DNA from: Flaveria trinervia | Taxonomy: Eukaryota; Streptophyta; Magnoliopsida; Asterales; Asteraceae | Reading direction: 5' to 3' | DNA length: 64,000 nucleotides | NCBI GenBank assembly: GCA_025506515.1 | Contig: CM046452.1 | Span: forward strand, 41,243,874-41,307,873 | In this document: piece by piece, positions 35,450 through 47,084 of the stretch | Layout: each line of letters opens with the position of its first letter | How positions within the stretch are numbered: the stretch's first letter is position 1 | The notes under the pieces: generated by a model | Told to the model about the DNA's origin: nothing | Seen by the model: only the letters and a program-made list of their open reading frames with translations | Database searches by the model: none | Made by a program: the position numbers and the translations under genes

Positions 35450-36391
35450 TGTTGGACCAAAAGAACCAATGAGCCAAGATCAGAAAACCTCTAAGTCCCA
35501 CATGGTATCACAACAACTGCTGAAAGCCTCATCAGCAGTTTGACAAGTGCTGAAGACTTCAACAGCTGAAGATCAAGTGCTGAAGACTTCAACAGCTGAA
35601 GAACTAAAGTGCTGAAGTACAACAGCTGAAGAACACAAGTGCTGAAGCTGAAAGACCAAAGTACTGAAGTACAACAACTAAAGAGTTTACAAGTGCTGAA
35701 GATCAACAACTGACGTACAAAGTCTAAAGACAAAGACCGAAGACATCAGCTGATGATATCTACTGGAGTCATCAGCTGATGAAACATCTGAAGGTCAAAG
35801 TCTGAAGATCAAGTACTGAAGCCTCAGTAGTTTGTCACAACTGCTGAAGAGTACTTCTTCACTAGTTGTGATATCGGTAGTTTTATATTTCTAGTTTCAG
35901 TAGTTTTATGTTTCAGTAGTTTTGTAAAACGACTGAAGAGTCTTCAGTCGTTGTAGTTTCAGTAGTTTTGTAAAACGACTGAAGAGCTTGTTCTTCAGTC
36001 GTTGTATTTTCAGTAGTTTTATATTTTGTACTTAACACCCTGATATGTTCTTAGTAGTTGTGAACATTTCAGTAGTTTGTTAAGAGTTATCTATTTTTGT
36101 ATTAGATCTGCCAGTTGTCACTTTCCGTGATAACAGCAGTGATTGTTGCACTTTATATAAGGAGTGACAACCTATTGTAATTGTATGAATGATTAGAATG
36201 AATAAATGATTTGATTAGAAACATTCCATATCTATAAACATTCCTTGAATCAGAAATATATTCTCTCGCTATAACCGTATGTGCTCTTATGCATACAAGC
36301 ATCGACTTCTTGCTACAATTTGTCTAATTCCTGTTCGTTTTCCGCTGCTTTGAACTCTAATACATCAAACTTGTGATCGCTGATCCTGTCA
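35450..36391 (+). repeat. CopE 5' LTR
   Basis: 942 bp, TGTTGGACC...CCTGTCA. Motif array (GCTGAAG, CAGTAGTT, CGACTGAAGA) at 35510-36080, then TATATAA at 36154-36160. Two perfect 12-bp hairpins are at 35928-35952 and 35974-36003. Confidence 0.95.
35510..36080 (+). repeat. CTGAAG/CTTCAG motif array in CopE 5' LTR
   Basis: Dozens of copies of CTGAAG with flanking AACAG, AGTG or CGA, and of the partner CAGTAGTTT. Hairpins AACGACTGAAGA/TCTTCAGTCGTT at 35928-35952 (1-base centre) and 35974-36003 (6-base loop). Confidence 0.9.
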
Positions 36392-36393
36392 AA

Positions 36394-36404
36394 TGGTATC
36401 AGAG
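36394..36404 (+). other. CopE primer binding site
   Basis: TGGTATCAGAG begins two bases after the 5' LTR, matching initiator tRNA-Met. Confidence 0.9.
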
Positions 36405-36624
36405 TAGGTTAATCATTGATCGATCTAATAATTGATCATTGAAACTGCTATTCAAGATCTAAGTTTGATTGAATTAGCTTTTGTTTTTGCAAGAAATGGT
36501 TATAGAGATTGAATTTTCTGTATTTCTGGTCATTCATCCTGAGATCTTTTCCTGGTTTCATTGAGTGTGTTGTGGTCTGTGTAAAACTTTTAAAAACTTG
36601 AATTAAATTGTTTTTGAACTGAAA

Positions 36625-39457
36625 ATGACTACTCCCTCCAATGATCCTCACAATACTGGTTCCTCAACCAAGCCACCAATGCTGGTTAGGAATGAGTATA
36701 ACATATGGCAAAGACGAATGCTCCATCACCTGTTTTAACAGCGCAGGTTGTTGGACATCAGTGGTACATGGTCCACACAAGCCTATGGTGAATAACCCGA
36801 AACCAATCAAATGGTTCCGAAGAGGAGGAGCAATACTCAGATGAGGATAAGAAGTTGCTTGAAATTGATGCAAAAGCCCATGGAATTCTGGCCATGGCAT
36901 TGCCAAATGAAATCTATTCTGGGCTAATGCATCATGAAACTGCCCATGACCTCTGGAATGCCTCAAAGAACAATTTGGAGGAACAGATGAGGTCTTGGCA
37001 AATAATAGAGAAATCCTCGCCCAACAATATGAGACATTTTCTCATAGAAAGGGTGAGACACTGACTCAACAATATGAGCGGTTCTCTTGTTTGATCTCTG
37101 AATTAAAAATGGTCAACTTGAGTACACTAATATCCAGATGAATAACAGATTTCTCAGATCACTGCCTGAGAGATGGGACACATATACTATTGTCCTACGC
37201 TCCAGTGCTAGTTTGGACAAACTATCTCTCACCCAACTCCATGGGAAACTACTCACGTTTGAGAGAGAGATAGAACAGAAGAGAAAGCTGTCGTCATCTG
37301 GAAAGGTCACTGAAGACTTTGTACCAGGCAACACTGCCTTGGTGGGTCATGAGTCAGAATATGCTTCATCTGAATGCCAGTAGATGAGCATATTAATTTC
37401 TCTTCAAGCACTTCTGATTCTGCATTTGTGAGTTTGATGGTCAGTTACTGGGTGTAATAATGACAATCTATGCTTCATTAGGATGATCTCAAGGGGATTG
37501 CTGATGATGACTTAGAAGAGATGGATATTTTGAGCCAAATGGCCCTGATAAATATCAGATCTCAGAAGTTCTATAAAAGAACTAGAAGAAAATTCCCAGG
37601 ACTCTCTGGCAAAACCAAAGTTGGTTTTGACAAGAGCAAGTTGAGGTGTCACAAATGCCAAAGGCTTGGACACTTTGCAAGAGAGTGTAGATCAACTGCA
37701 TCTAACTCCACTGCACCCTTTGTGACTTTTCCTGCAATAGTCAACAACACAGAGGGCAACATCCTGTCACTTCTAGTCATCATCCTCAACAACAATCTCC
37801 GGCATATTTTGTTCCTCAGGGTCAAATGCCATATCCGTACCCTTGTTATTACATGCCACAGTCAAATCAAGTTCAAGTTCCTATGGCACCACAACCTCAT
37901 GCACTACCAGAACCTCAGCCATCCCAATCTCATCAACACCTCAACCTCAACAACACAGCAGCTCTTCACCCCAGAGTTGTTGACTGGAGCAGTTTACCAG
38001 ATGACATGTCTGGTCATGACCAACTGTTCTGAGGTGCTGGTCAACATGGTGGTGACAGTCCTTTTGGGAATCTAGCTCTTATGGCTTTGGAGTCTGCTGA
38101 TACTTCATTTTCTAATGCCTCTACACACCTCAGGTATCACAGGTATCCTCTGAGGCAAAAGCCAAATTATGTTATGAACCATGCATAGCAGCATTTGCTT
38201 CCATTAGAGAAGCAAATGTAGCTCTAATTAATAAGAACATTGAGTTAGAAAAATTAATTTCCAAAAACGAAGCTGAGTTTGAGTCTGTGCTTAAAGATAA
38301 AAATGATGAGATTTATAAACTGAATTGCCAAATAATTGATGATAAGGATAGAGAAGAGGTACTTCTAGAGAAGTACAAAGATCTCAAAGAAACCCTTGCA
38401 GTTACCCAGGTAGAGTGTGATAGATGGGTACAATCATGCAAAGGTTTTGAAATGCTTCTTAGTAAGCAATCTGCTTCAAATGTGAAGTTTGGAATTGGTT
38501 ACAATCACACTGCTCCACCTACAGATTTTACCCCAAGAGCAGAGAAGAATCTGATGGTGAGAGTGACAACCAATCCATCACATCATGTGACCTACCTTCT
38601 GACACAGCACAATCAGATAGCAGTCAGCATCAAGTCCTCTTTGAACCTATCAGCTGATGTTGATGGTTCAAATGCTGACACTCACATGATTAATGAGTTG
38701 ATCAACTCAGGAGTTAATTCTGAAGGTCCTGAAAGGACTAGAGAGCAGGATTTAACACCTGTAGTTCAAACTTCAACTGCTGTCAGTACCGAAGAGAAGA
38801 AAACTGACAGTAGAAAGAGTTTGAAGTCTACTAAAGAGGCAGTCAAGAAAGCAAACAATGTTTCCAAAGCATTGAAGAACAAGTCTTCAGTTGCTTCACC
38901 CTCTTTAGTTGATGATCAACCTAAGATGAAGAAGAAACCATGTGAAGTATGTGGTTTGTTCAATCATCTTACGATGATTGTTGGTACAAAAGAGGTTCCA
39001 AACTCAAACAAAAAGAAGAAATTAATGAGAATATGGTAAAAATGAAAACTGAGTTTGAGACCACATTTGTATCAGCAACATCAAATCCTGTAACCCTTAA
39101 GTCCTTAAAGAAATCCAAAAGGAAGGGGTTAAACAGGTGACAGTTGAGAATGCTCAGAAGAAGAAGGGGCAACATAGGAACTTATCGAACTCCACTGGCA
39201 ATGTGTCTGATGAGCTGAAAGCTTTATCACAAAATCAGACACAGCTGGTTATGATGGTTCAACATCTGTTGGGAAGAGTTAACCAACTAGATGCTCCTAT
39301 GTTGAAACCACAGAAAAGGAGGTCCAAGCCAAAAGACTCCTCTTCTAAACCATCTTCTTCCTCTCAGGCTGTTGTTTCAGATAAACCTGTTAGTTTACCA
39401 TCTATTGATGAGACCAGGCCCAAAACCAAAAAGGTTTGGGTCTCTAAAACTAACTGA
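36625..39457 (+). pseudogene. CopE gag, broken
   Basis: The start is the ATG at 36625 (MTTPSNDPHNTGSSTKPPML), the first good ATG after the primer site. A stop falls in the following HHLF segment near 36737 and the frame is split several times. Later pieces are RFLRSLPERWDTYT (37140-37190), the CCHC knuckle CHKCQRLGHFAREC (37647-37690, intact), a coiled coil (KNDEIYKLNCQIIDD, 38290-38400), and a second knuckle CEVCGLFNH (about 38941-38985) with a small indel before its last Cys. It ends KKVWVSKTN-stop at 39455-39457, right before protease. Gag would form the particle and package RNA. Confidence 0.9.
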
Positions 39458-42400
39458 TTATTTATTATTGCAGGGTTCTTCACATGCCAAAGTAGCATCT
39501 GGTATGTAGACAGTGGGGGATCTATGCACATGACTGGAACAGCTCTCTTCTTCATGACTACTCTCAAGGAAAGAAGGGATTTGTTTCTTTTGGCAATGAT
39601 GCTAGGGGTTACATCATTGGTAAGGGCTTTGTCTCCAATGGAGAAATCAAATTTGATGATGTTAATCATGTGGAAAATCTCAAGTACAATCTCTTGAGTG
39701 TCAGTCAAATGTGTGATAAAGGCCATGTTGCTCTTTTCACCAGTCGAACTGTAGGATTCTGTCATCCAAAGTTCTGCATTTGATTGATAAGGTGTTGGAT
39801 GATCACACTCTCCTGAGAGCCACAGGACAGGAAGAGTGTATGCCTTAGATCTTTCTAAGAAGATAGATCTCAAAGGCAATCCTTGCCTATTTTCCAAAGC
39901 CTCTTCTCAAGAATCTAAACTGTGGCACAGAAGGCTTGTCATGTTAATCTCAAAAACATGAATCAGCTTACCCACAATAGTTTAGTCAGAGGCTTACCAA
40001 TAAAGGAGTTCCACTATGATGAAACCTGCACTGCTTGTTTTAAAAGGAAAACAGCACAAAGTCTCATTCCCTCCTATTGAAGTGCCTAAGTCCACTGCCT
40101 GCTTGCAATTACTGCATATGGATCTATTTGGTCCTGTGAGAGTAATGAGCATGGCAAAGACGAAATACTGTCTGGTAATTGTGGATGATTACTCCAGATT
40201 TGTATGGACTTTCTTTCTACATTCAAAGGATGAGGCGCTCCAGATTATTCACTTTGTGTTGTATATTGAGAAGCAGTATTCCCTTCCAGTCAAGTGTATT
40301 AGGAGTGACAATGGAACTGAGTTCAGAAATCATACACTTGATGACTTCTATCTTTCAAAGGGGATCAAAAGGCAGTTTAGCGTCCCAAGGACTCCAGAAC
40401 AAAATGGAGTAGTGGAGAGAGAACAGGACCCTCATTGAAGCTGCAGGTCCATGCTGGCTGACTCAGGTTTGCCACTGACCTTTTGGGCTGAAGCTGTCAA
40501 CACAGCTTGCTATGTGCAAAATAGAGTTTTAGTAAATCAGAGGTTGATGAAGACTCCATATGAAGTTCTCCATCATTTGGCTCCTCTGATTTCATTTTTC
40601 AAAGCATTTGGGTGTCCCTGTTTTATTCTCAACAGTAAGGATCAACTCCAAAAATTTGATCCTAAGGTGGATGCAGGGTATTTTGTTGGTTATTCATCTA
40701 CTTGTAAGGCATACAGAGTCTTCAATTGCAGAACAAAGATGGTTGAAGAAACTCTACATGTTAAGTTCAATGAATCTCCAAGGACAAGATTCCACAAGCC
40801 CTGTGGAGTTATTTGATTTGGACATACTGCAATATGTTCCTCATCAAACTCCTGCTGTTGCTCCTGTCAACAGTTCACCACCTGGTGGTACTGATGATGA
40901 TGATGATGATTGCAGTACTCACCTATTCAGGTTTAGTGATCAGCTGCCTGATTCAGCTAGACCTGATGTTCCTGTAGCTCGAGTAGCACCATCCACAACA
41001 AATGCTGATGAGATCTCTTCGAATTCAACTTCCTTTGAATTACCATCCACTGATTGGTTTCAAGGAAATGATTCACCATCACCATCTGTTACTGCTGAGC
41101 CTGCTACAAACACTTGCACAGATCTCATTGTGTATCAAGATCTGAAGAATCACCCTATGTCTCAAATCATTGGTGATATCACTGCTGGAGTATCAACAAG
41201 AAGTCAATTGTCAAATTTCTGCTTCTATGCTCTCTTCATCAGTCAGCAAGAGCCAAAGAATTATCACATTGCTTTAAAGGACAATGGATGGGTTGATACC
41301 ATGCAGCTTGAGCTTCTTCAGTTCACGAAACAGCAAGTGTGGGAACTGGTTCCTCTACCTCCAGGTAAGTGTGCAATAGGCACTAAATGGGTGTTTAGGA
41401 ACAAAACTGATGAAATGGGCTTATTGTTAAGAACAAGGCCAGACTGGTTGTTCAGGGGTTTGCACAAGAAGAAGGTATTGATTATGATGAAACCTTTGCC
41501 CCTGTAGCCAGACTGGAAGCAATTCGGTTGTTTTTAGCTTATGCTGCTTATCAAAACCTTAAAGTTTTTCAAATGGATGTCAAAAGTGCATTTTTGTATG
41601 GAAAAATTAAAGAAGAGGTTATGTATGTCAACCTCCAGGCTTTGAGGACAATAAACATCCTAATTGGGTGTATAAGCTTGATAAGGCTCTTTATGGGTTA
41701 AAACAAGCTCCTAGAGCCTGGTATGAGACATTATCAAACTTTCTTCTAGAAAATAATTTCACTAGAGGCTCCATAGATAAGACTTTATTCATAAGAAAGC
41801 TGGGCAGCATAATCTACTTGTTCAAATTTATGTAGATGATATTATTTTTGCATCCTCTGATCCAAAGTTGTGTGATGCCTTTACAAAGTTGATGCAACAG
41901 AAGTTTGAAATGAGTGTCATGGGAGAATTACAGTTCTTTCTGGGGTTGCAAATCAAACAAAAGGCTGATGGAATTTTCATTCATCAGTCCAAATACACAA
42001 AAGATCTTTTGCAAAAGTTTGATTTACAAAACTGTAAGCCCTGTTCTACCCCCATGTGCAGCACCACACAACTGGATACAGATCAGAATGGTAAAGTGGT
42101 TGATGAAACCCTTTACAGATGTATGATTGGGTCCTTGATGTATTTAACAGCTTCTAGACCAGATATTATGTTTGCTACATGTGTTTGTGCTAGATTTCAG
42201 GCTGCACCTAAAGAGTCTCACCTGATTGCAGTCAAGAGGATCTTTAGATATCTGCAAGGCACTCCATCTCTAGGTTTATGGTATTCTACTGGACATTCTG
42301 GTAAATTAGTTGCTTTTTCTGACAGTGACTATGCAGGGTGTAAGTTGAACAGGAAATCAACTTCTGGTGGATGTCAATTCCTAGGCAACTGCTTGATTTC

Positions 42401-42773
42401 TTGGCAGAGCAAGAAACAGACCTCAGTTGCTACATCAACTGCTGAAGCAGAGTACATTGCTGCTGCAAGTTGTACATCTCAGGTACTCTGGCTTCAAAAC
42501 CAACTTTTGGATTATGGCATTACAGAGACTAAGACTCCATTGTTAATGGATAGTGCTTCAGCTCTTTGCATCGTCAAAAATCCAGTCCAGCACTCTAGGA
42601 CCAAACATATAGAGATCAGACATCATTTTATAAGGGATTGTTTTGAAAAAGGTCTGATTGATCCTAAGTTTGTGCCTAGTGCTGATGAGCTTGCAGACAT
42701 TTTTACTAAGCCTTTGGATAGTTCAACTTTCCAAAACCTGGTGTTAAGGCTTGGTATGCTGCAGCTAGAATAA
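39458..42773 (+). pseudogene. CopE pol (protease, integrase, RT, RNase H), lightly broken
   Basis: Protease WYVDSGGSMHMTG has DSG at 39509-39517. Integrase: LWHRRL near 39920, CTAC near 40027, catalytic D in LHMDLFGP (40121-40123), D in RSDNGTEF (40306-40308) and E in QNGVVERE. RT: GTKWVFRNKTDE near 41380, YVDD intact at 41829-41840, FFLGLQIKQ. RNase H follows in a 301-codon open stretch (41868-42773) with YLTASRPDIMF, KSTSGGCQFLG, TAEAEYIAAAS, ending LGMLQLE-stop. Active-site residues all look intact; breaks are small frameshifts (near 40435, 41420, 41620 and 41805) and isolated stops. Confidence 0.93.
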
Positions 42774-42779
42774 GTGACA

Positions 42780-43435
42780 ACTACTGATGATCTTAGTAAT
42801 AAGTACTGATGATCATTAGTAACTATGTCACATACAAGTACTGATGAGCTCTTTTACCCTCAGCAGTTTTTATCACTACTGAAGGCTAAATGTCTCACAA
42901 GTACTGAAGTACATCATCTGTTCTAAACTACTACGTAGTTACAACTACTGATGCAGCTACAACTACTGCAATCAGTAAAAACAGATAAGTACTGATGTCC
43001 TATGAAACAACTGAAATCAGCCAAAAAGGCTGATGAATGTGTTGAGGACAGTATGAAACAGCTGACAAGCTAAGAATTGACGAAAACAGCTGAAGAGAAC
43101 TTTCTCTTCAGTCGTTTCTCCAACTGCTGGTTCATTCTAAACAACTGAAGCAAAGCCATGTCTTCAGTAGTTTTATAACTACTGATGACTAATACCAAGT
43201 CTTCAGTTGTTTACAACAGCTGATGACTAACCCCTGTCTTCAGTAGTTTCATAACTACTGATGACAACACCAAGTCCTCAGTTGTTTCAATCATCTGAAG
43301 CCAAAACCACGGTCTTCAGTAGTTTTCTAACTACTGATGCCTAACACCACGACTTCAGCTGTTTCAACGTCTGAAAGGATAATACCATGTCAACGGTCGT
43401 TAAAAACTACTGATGACTACCCACATCCTTCAGTC
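42780..43435 (+). repeat. CTGATG/CTTCAG/CAGTAGTT motif array in CopE spacer
   Basis: Over thirty copies of ACTACTGATG, CTTCAGTAGTTT, CTTCAGTTGTTT and related motifs, which pair into inverted repeats (for example CTGAAGAGA with TCTCTTCAG near 43090-43111). Same vocabulary as the CopE LTR array. Confidence 0.9.
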
Positions 43436-43453
43436 GTTTTTCTATCCGTACCC

Positions 43454-43461
43454 TATAAATA
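43454..43461 (+). promoter_or_regulatory. TATA box upstream of CopE ORF3
   Basis: TATAAATA within CCCTATAAATATCCC, 75-82 bases before the ORF3 ATG. Confidence 0.65.
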
Positions 43462-43535
43462 TCCCTGACCTAAGCTCTCAATGCTTCATCTTCTTCAAAC
43501 CTAACATTCCTCTCCAAAAAACTTCCCTCTTCTCA

Positions 43536-46500
43536 ATGGCGTCCATGCAAATTAAACCGCGACACAACTGTGTTGCCTACCTCACTAAATCGCCCATCTG
43601 GACTAAGTTCGATACTGCTATCGATCTTATGGTTCATTCCCAATACAATACGGCATTTCTTCTGAATCCCATACTACATGCCGAATCCCTTCAACAATTT
43701 TGGATGAATTACTATTACCACTGGGGAGAACAACACACAATCTCTCCAGTCGTCGTAAACAACAAAGAAGTAGTCATCACTCCTGCAATAATCCGCAAAA
43801 TTCTTCATCTGAATGATGCTAGTTCTCCTGCTGGATATCCGAAGGGCACACAGATCTATCCTTTGCCCAACATGGATATCAAGGCGATCTCAGTGCCTCC
43901 ACTATCTTGAAGAAACACTTTAATGACGCTGAGCGCCTAATCTTTCACATGGTGAATGTATGTTTGGCCCCTAAGACGTCGTCTTGGGATCAAATGTCGA
44001 CGAAATGGCAGCAGGTAATGTATTCTATTCTTGAGCAAGAACCGCTAAACTTTTCAGAAATAATATTTTCAGAGCTCAAGGATATGGCTCAAAAACTAAC
44101 TGCCAACCGTTGGATACTATCCACGGTTCATAATGGCCATCATTACAAACCAGCTTAATGCTGAGGGACTTGTTGGCTTGGGAGTCCCTGCTACGGCTGT
44201 TCTGCCGGAAGTATACTCCCGGCACAACTCTGACCAGACACTAAAAATGGCTGCCAAGCTGCGAAAACCCACGCAGCTGGAACCCACAGCCACCACCTCC
44301 AAATCAAAAGTCCCCACCAAACCCACCAAAAAAACCCAAAACGGCTACTCAGGGAATTAAGTCCCTGAGGATGCCCCTGCAACACAACCGCAGGATATAT
44401 CCACTAGTCTAAACCCCCTAGTGGATACAATGACTCTTCCAGCCATAGCCGCTCAGGCTTCCTCTCAACAGGAGCCTGCAGCAACCACACAAGGGGTACC
44501 TACATATCTGGGATCTTCCTCACTTGAGGGGATTGCCATTGAAGTGCATCAACCTCCCCAGGTGCACACTGCTTCTATCCCTTCACCCCAAACAACCGCC
44601 CCTCACAGCCCAACTTTAATAGTTGCACAAGTGCTGACTCAACTGCACTCCTCACCCCCTCCCCAGAAACCACTTACTACTGGGACAACCTCTACAATTG
44701 AGGGGGAGGAACACAATGCACTTGAGAACCCATAGCACAGGGGTTTACCACTTCTATCTCCTGGTGTAGACAAGGAGCTTAGAATATCTAGTGAGGTTGC
44801 CACCTCCTCTGACTCAGCACATGATCAGAATGAGGCTGGTAACATTGCCAAGACCTCACTAGAGGCAACAGCCGATGATGGACACTGTCCTGAGGCTGGA
44901 AGTCCCCAGTACCAAGCACAAGGGGCACATGCATCAACTGGTCTACACCCAGTGCATGTAAATCCTGCTCTAAGCAGGAGGTCAGATGATTCAGCTTCGG
45001 CTGATGATGACCTGGGCTTCTTCTACGATGTTCTTGCCCAGAACACAATCCTTGAAGAGAAAGTCAGTAGGCTGCAAAACCTACTTGATCAACTCTCACA
45101 AGGTGAAAGACCATCTGCCTCTACTCACCCACAGATGGCACCTTCACTTGAAGGTTCCCCAAACACTGAGCCACTCCAAACTCAACCACCTGCCTCTGCT
45201 TCAGGCCCTACTTCTCAGGAACAGAACCCTCCTGAGCAAATAGGTGCTGTACTTCAAAATTCCCTCCCTCTCATCACACCCCTAATCACTGATATTGTGA
45301 CTAAAGCCATTGATGAGAGGCTTTCCTCAACTCTACAGCCCTTGATTGATGCTGCTGTACAAAAGACTCTTTCTGCGGTCAAACCCCCTCCTCCAATGCA
45401 TCCAAAAAGGGGGAGAGTACTGCAGTGAAAGAAAAGAAGAGGAAAAGAACAGAGGAAAAGAAGGAAGAGAAGCAAGCCCAAGAGGAGGAGAAATAAAAGC
45501 AACCTCTGCTCACTTACAAGCGAAAGAAAAGTGCTGATGATCATACTGCTGAAGACAAATCCTTGGAGGAGCTGGTAAAAGAAGCTGACACTACACACAA
45601 GTCATCCATGGATAAAATAATTGAACAACTCTTCAGGCAGGGGTTTGACACAGCCACACTGGATATTGAGATCAGAAGGTTGGAAGTGCAAGAGATACAA
45701 ACCCGATGGGCAGGGTATGATGCTCTGGAAAAAGAGAGGTTGGAAATAATGATCCGCTTTATTGCAAAATACTTGGGAAGATCGTTAATGGAGATTCGCG
45801 CATGGACCAGGGACAGTATTCTGGCTATAGCCACCAGAATCTGTCTGTCTGAGCAATTCAACAAAGGGATTATTATGGAAGCCCTTGATGAGGCTGGGGC
45901 TGGTAAAAGGTTAGAGATGGCTAAACTCACAAAGGCGAAACTAACTACAAAGATGCTGGATCAACCTTCCCTTCCACCCACTCAAACAGATCCTATCCCT
46001 CAAATCTCCCAACCAATCTCTAAGCCAAAATCCAAACATCCTCACTTCAAAACCAATTCCTTCACCAACCCAACCATCATCCAGTGATGCACCCAGAAGG
46101 AGGAGAAGGGTGTTGAGGATGGAAGAAGAAGACGGAGAGGAGGATGAAGATGATAGTCTGCCACTCTCTGCTGTTCTAAAGCTGCCAAAACCCCGAAGTC
46201 AACCCATGATCACACCTGACTCTCAAAGGGAATGGTCAGAGTCAAGATAGAAGAAGAAGAACAGCAGAAACAGCACAATGAGCAACTGTTGAAGATGGTT
46301 GACAAGGAATTTCCTCAGTCATCATCTATTCAAGCCATGAAAGGGCATGCTCAAAGGCTGTACACTCAGGCACACTTTTCAGTATCAGAAGGAGAGAGTG
46401 AGAGTATGGCCGGACCCCAGGGTGAGTTCTAGAATCCATAAAAGAACTATTCCACACAGATACAATGGCCAGGTACGAAAAACAATAGAGTCTACCATCA

Positions 46501-47072
46501 TGTTGGTCATTGTAGTCTCACCTTGGGAAATCATTGATGAATTCAAGAAAGCTTACCAAGCAAAGAAGACCCCTCAAGCTTTACTAGAAAACAAGATGAT
46601 TAAGAAGGGGTTGTTATATAAAAAGCTTGAAGACATCCAGAAGAATGAGCTCCAGTTACTCCTTGAAGACAACCATCCTGATGAATTTGTGTATAGGGAG
46701 GTAACTACGGTGAAGCTGAAAAACGGCAGGACCATGAAGTACTTATCAGAGTACTATGGTCCAGAGTTCTTCTTCGAAGGGGAGTAGAAGAACTCTCTCA
46801 GGAGGAACAAGTTGTTCTCCTTGAGGCCTATGTTAGAGAGTCATACAGACTCATTATGGGGAAGTAAATCTCATGAATGGGATAACAACTCTGTGTCCAG
46901 TTCCCCAAAATAGAGTTCCCATTCATACTCTGCCAAACAAATATCTGAGATTTCTTCCCAGGCCGGAGCTTACATGGGTCATCTTCTCTACTGATCAAGA
47001 AGGAAAAAGACCAACATTTTTGCCAACAATAAGTGGGATAATAAATAATTTAGAGGTTTTGGCTGCATTGGT
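43536..47072 (+). pseudogene. CopE ORF3 (third gene after pol)
   Basis: Starts at ATGGCGTCC (43536): MASMQIKPRHNCVAYLTKS, then SLQQFWMNYY, VVITPAIIRKIL, then after a frameshift near 43880 AERLIFHMVNVCLAPKTSSW, and after another near 44115 YYPRFIMAIITNQL (44115-44156), the YPRF motif. Then a Pro/Ser/Thr-rich linker (44200-44950), a probable coiled coil (EEKVSRLQNLLDQLSQ near 45050), a lysine/glutamate-rich stretch, a helical region (45563-46000), and a C-terminal domain with KKGLLYKKLEDIQKNELQLL. An in-frame stop lies at 46865; sequence still codes in part up to the PPT. Homologous to ORF3 of the other elements. Function unknown. Confidence 0.82.
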
Positions 47073-47084
47073 TCAGGGGGAGTT
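47073..47084 (+). other. CopE polypurine tract
   Basis: TCAGGGGGAGTT directly precedes TGTTGGACC, the start of the 3' LTR. Confidence 0.88.

Larger units (their letters stand above)
42774..43535 (+). promoter_or_regulatory. CopE spacer with motif array and TATA box, probable ORF3 promoter
   Basis: The spacer is filled by the CTGAAG/CTTCAG/CAGTAGTT array also found in the CopE LTR, ending about 20 bases before a perfect TATA box. A pyrimidine-rich leader of about 75 bases and CTCAATGGCG follow. This is the tightest array-TATA-leader-ATG arrangement in the window. That transcription starts here is inference. Confidence 0.65.

Noticed and set aside
43536..47072. ORF3 as a retroviral envelope gene.
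   Set aside because: Position fits, but I see no signal peptide, no hydrophobic membrane segment and no cleavage-type site in any of the six copies. Composition suggests a soluble, partly coiled-coil protein.
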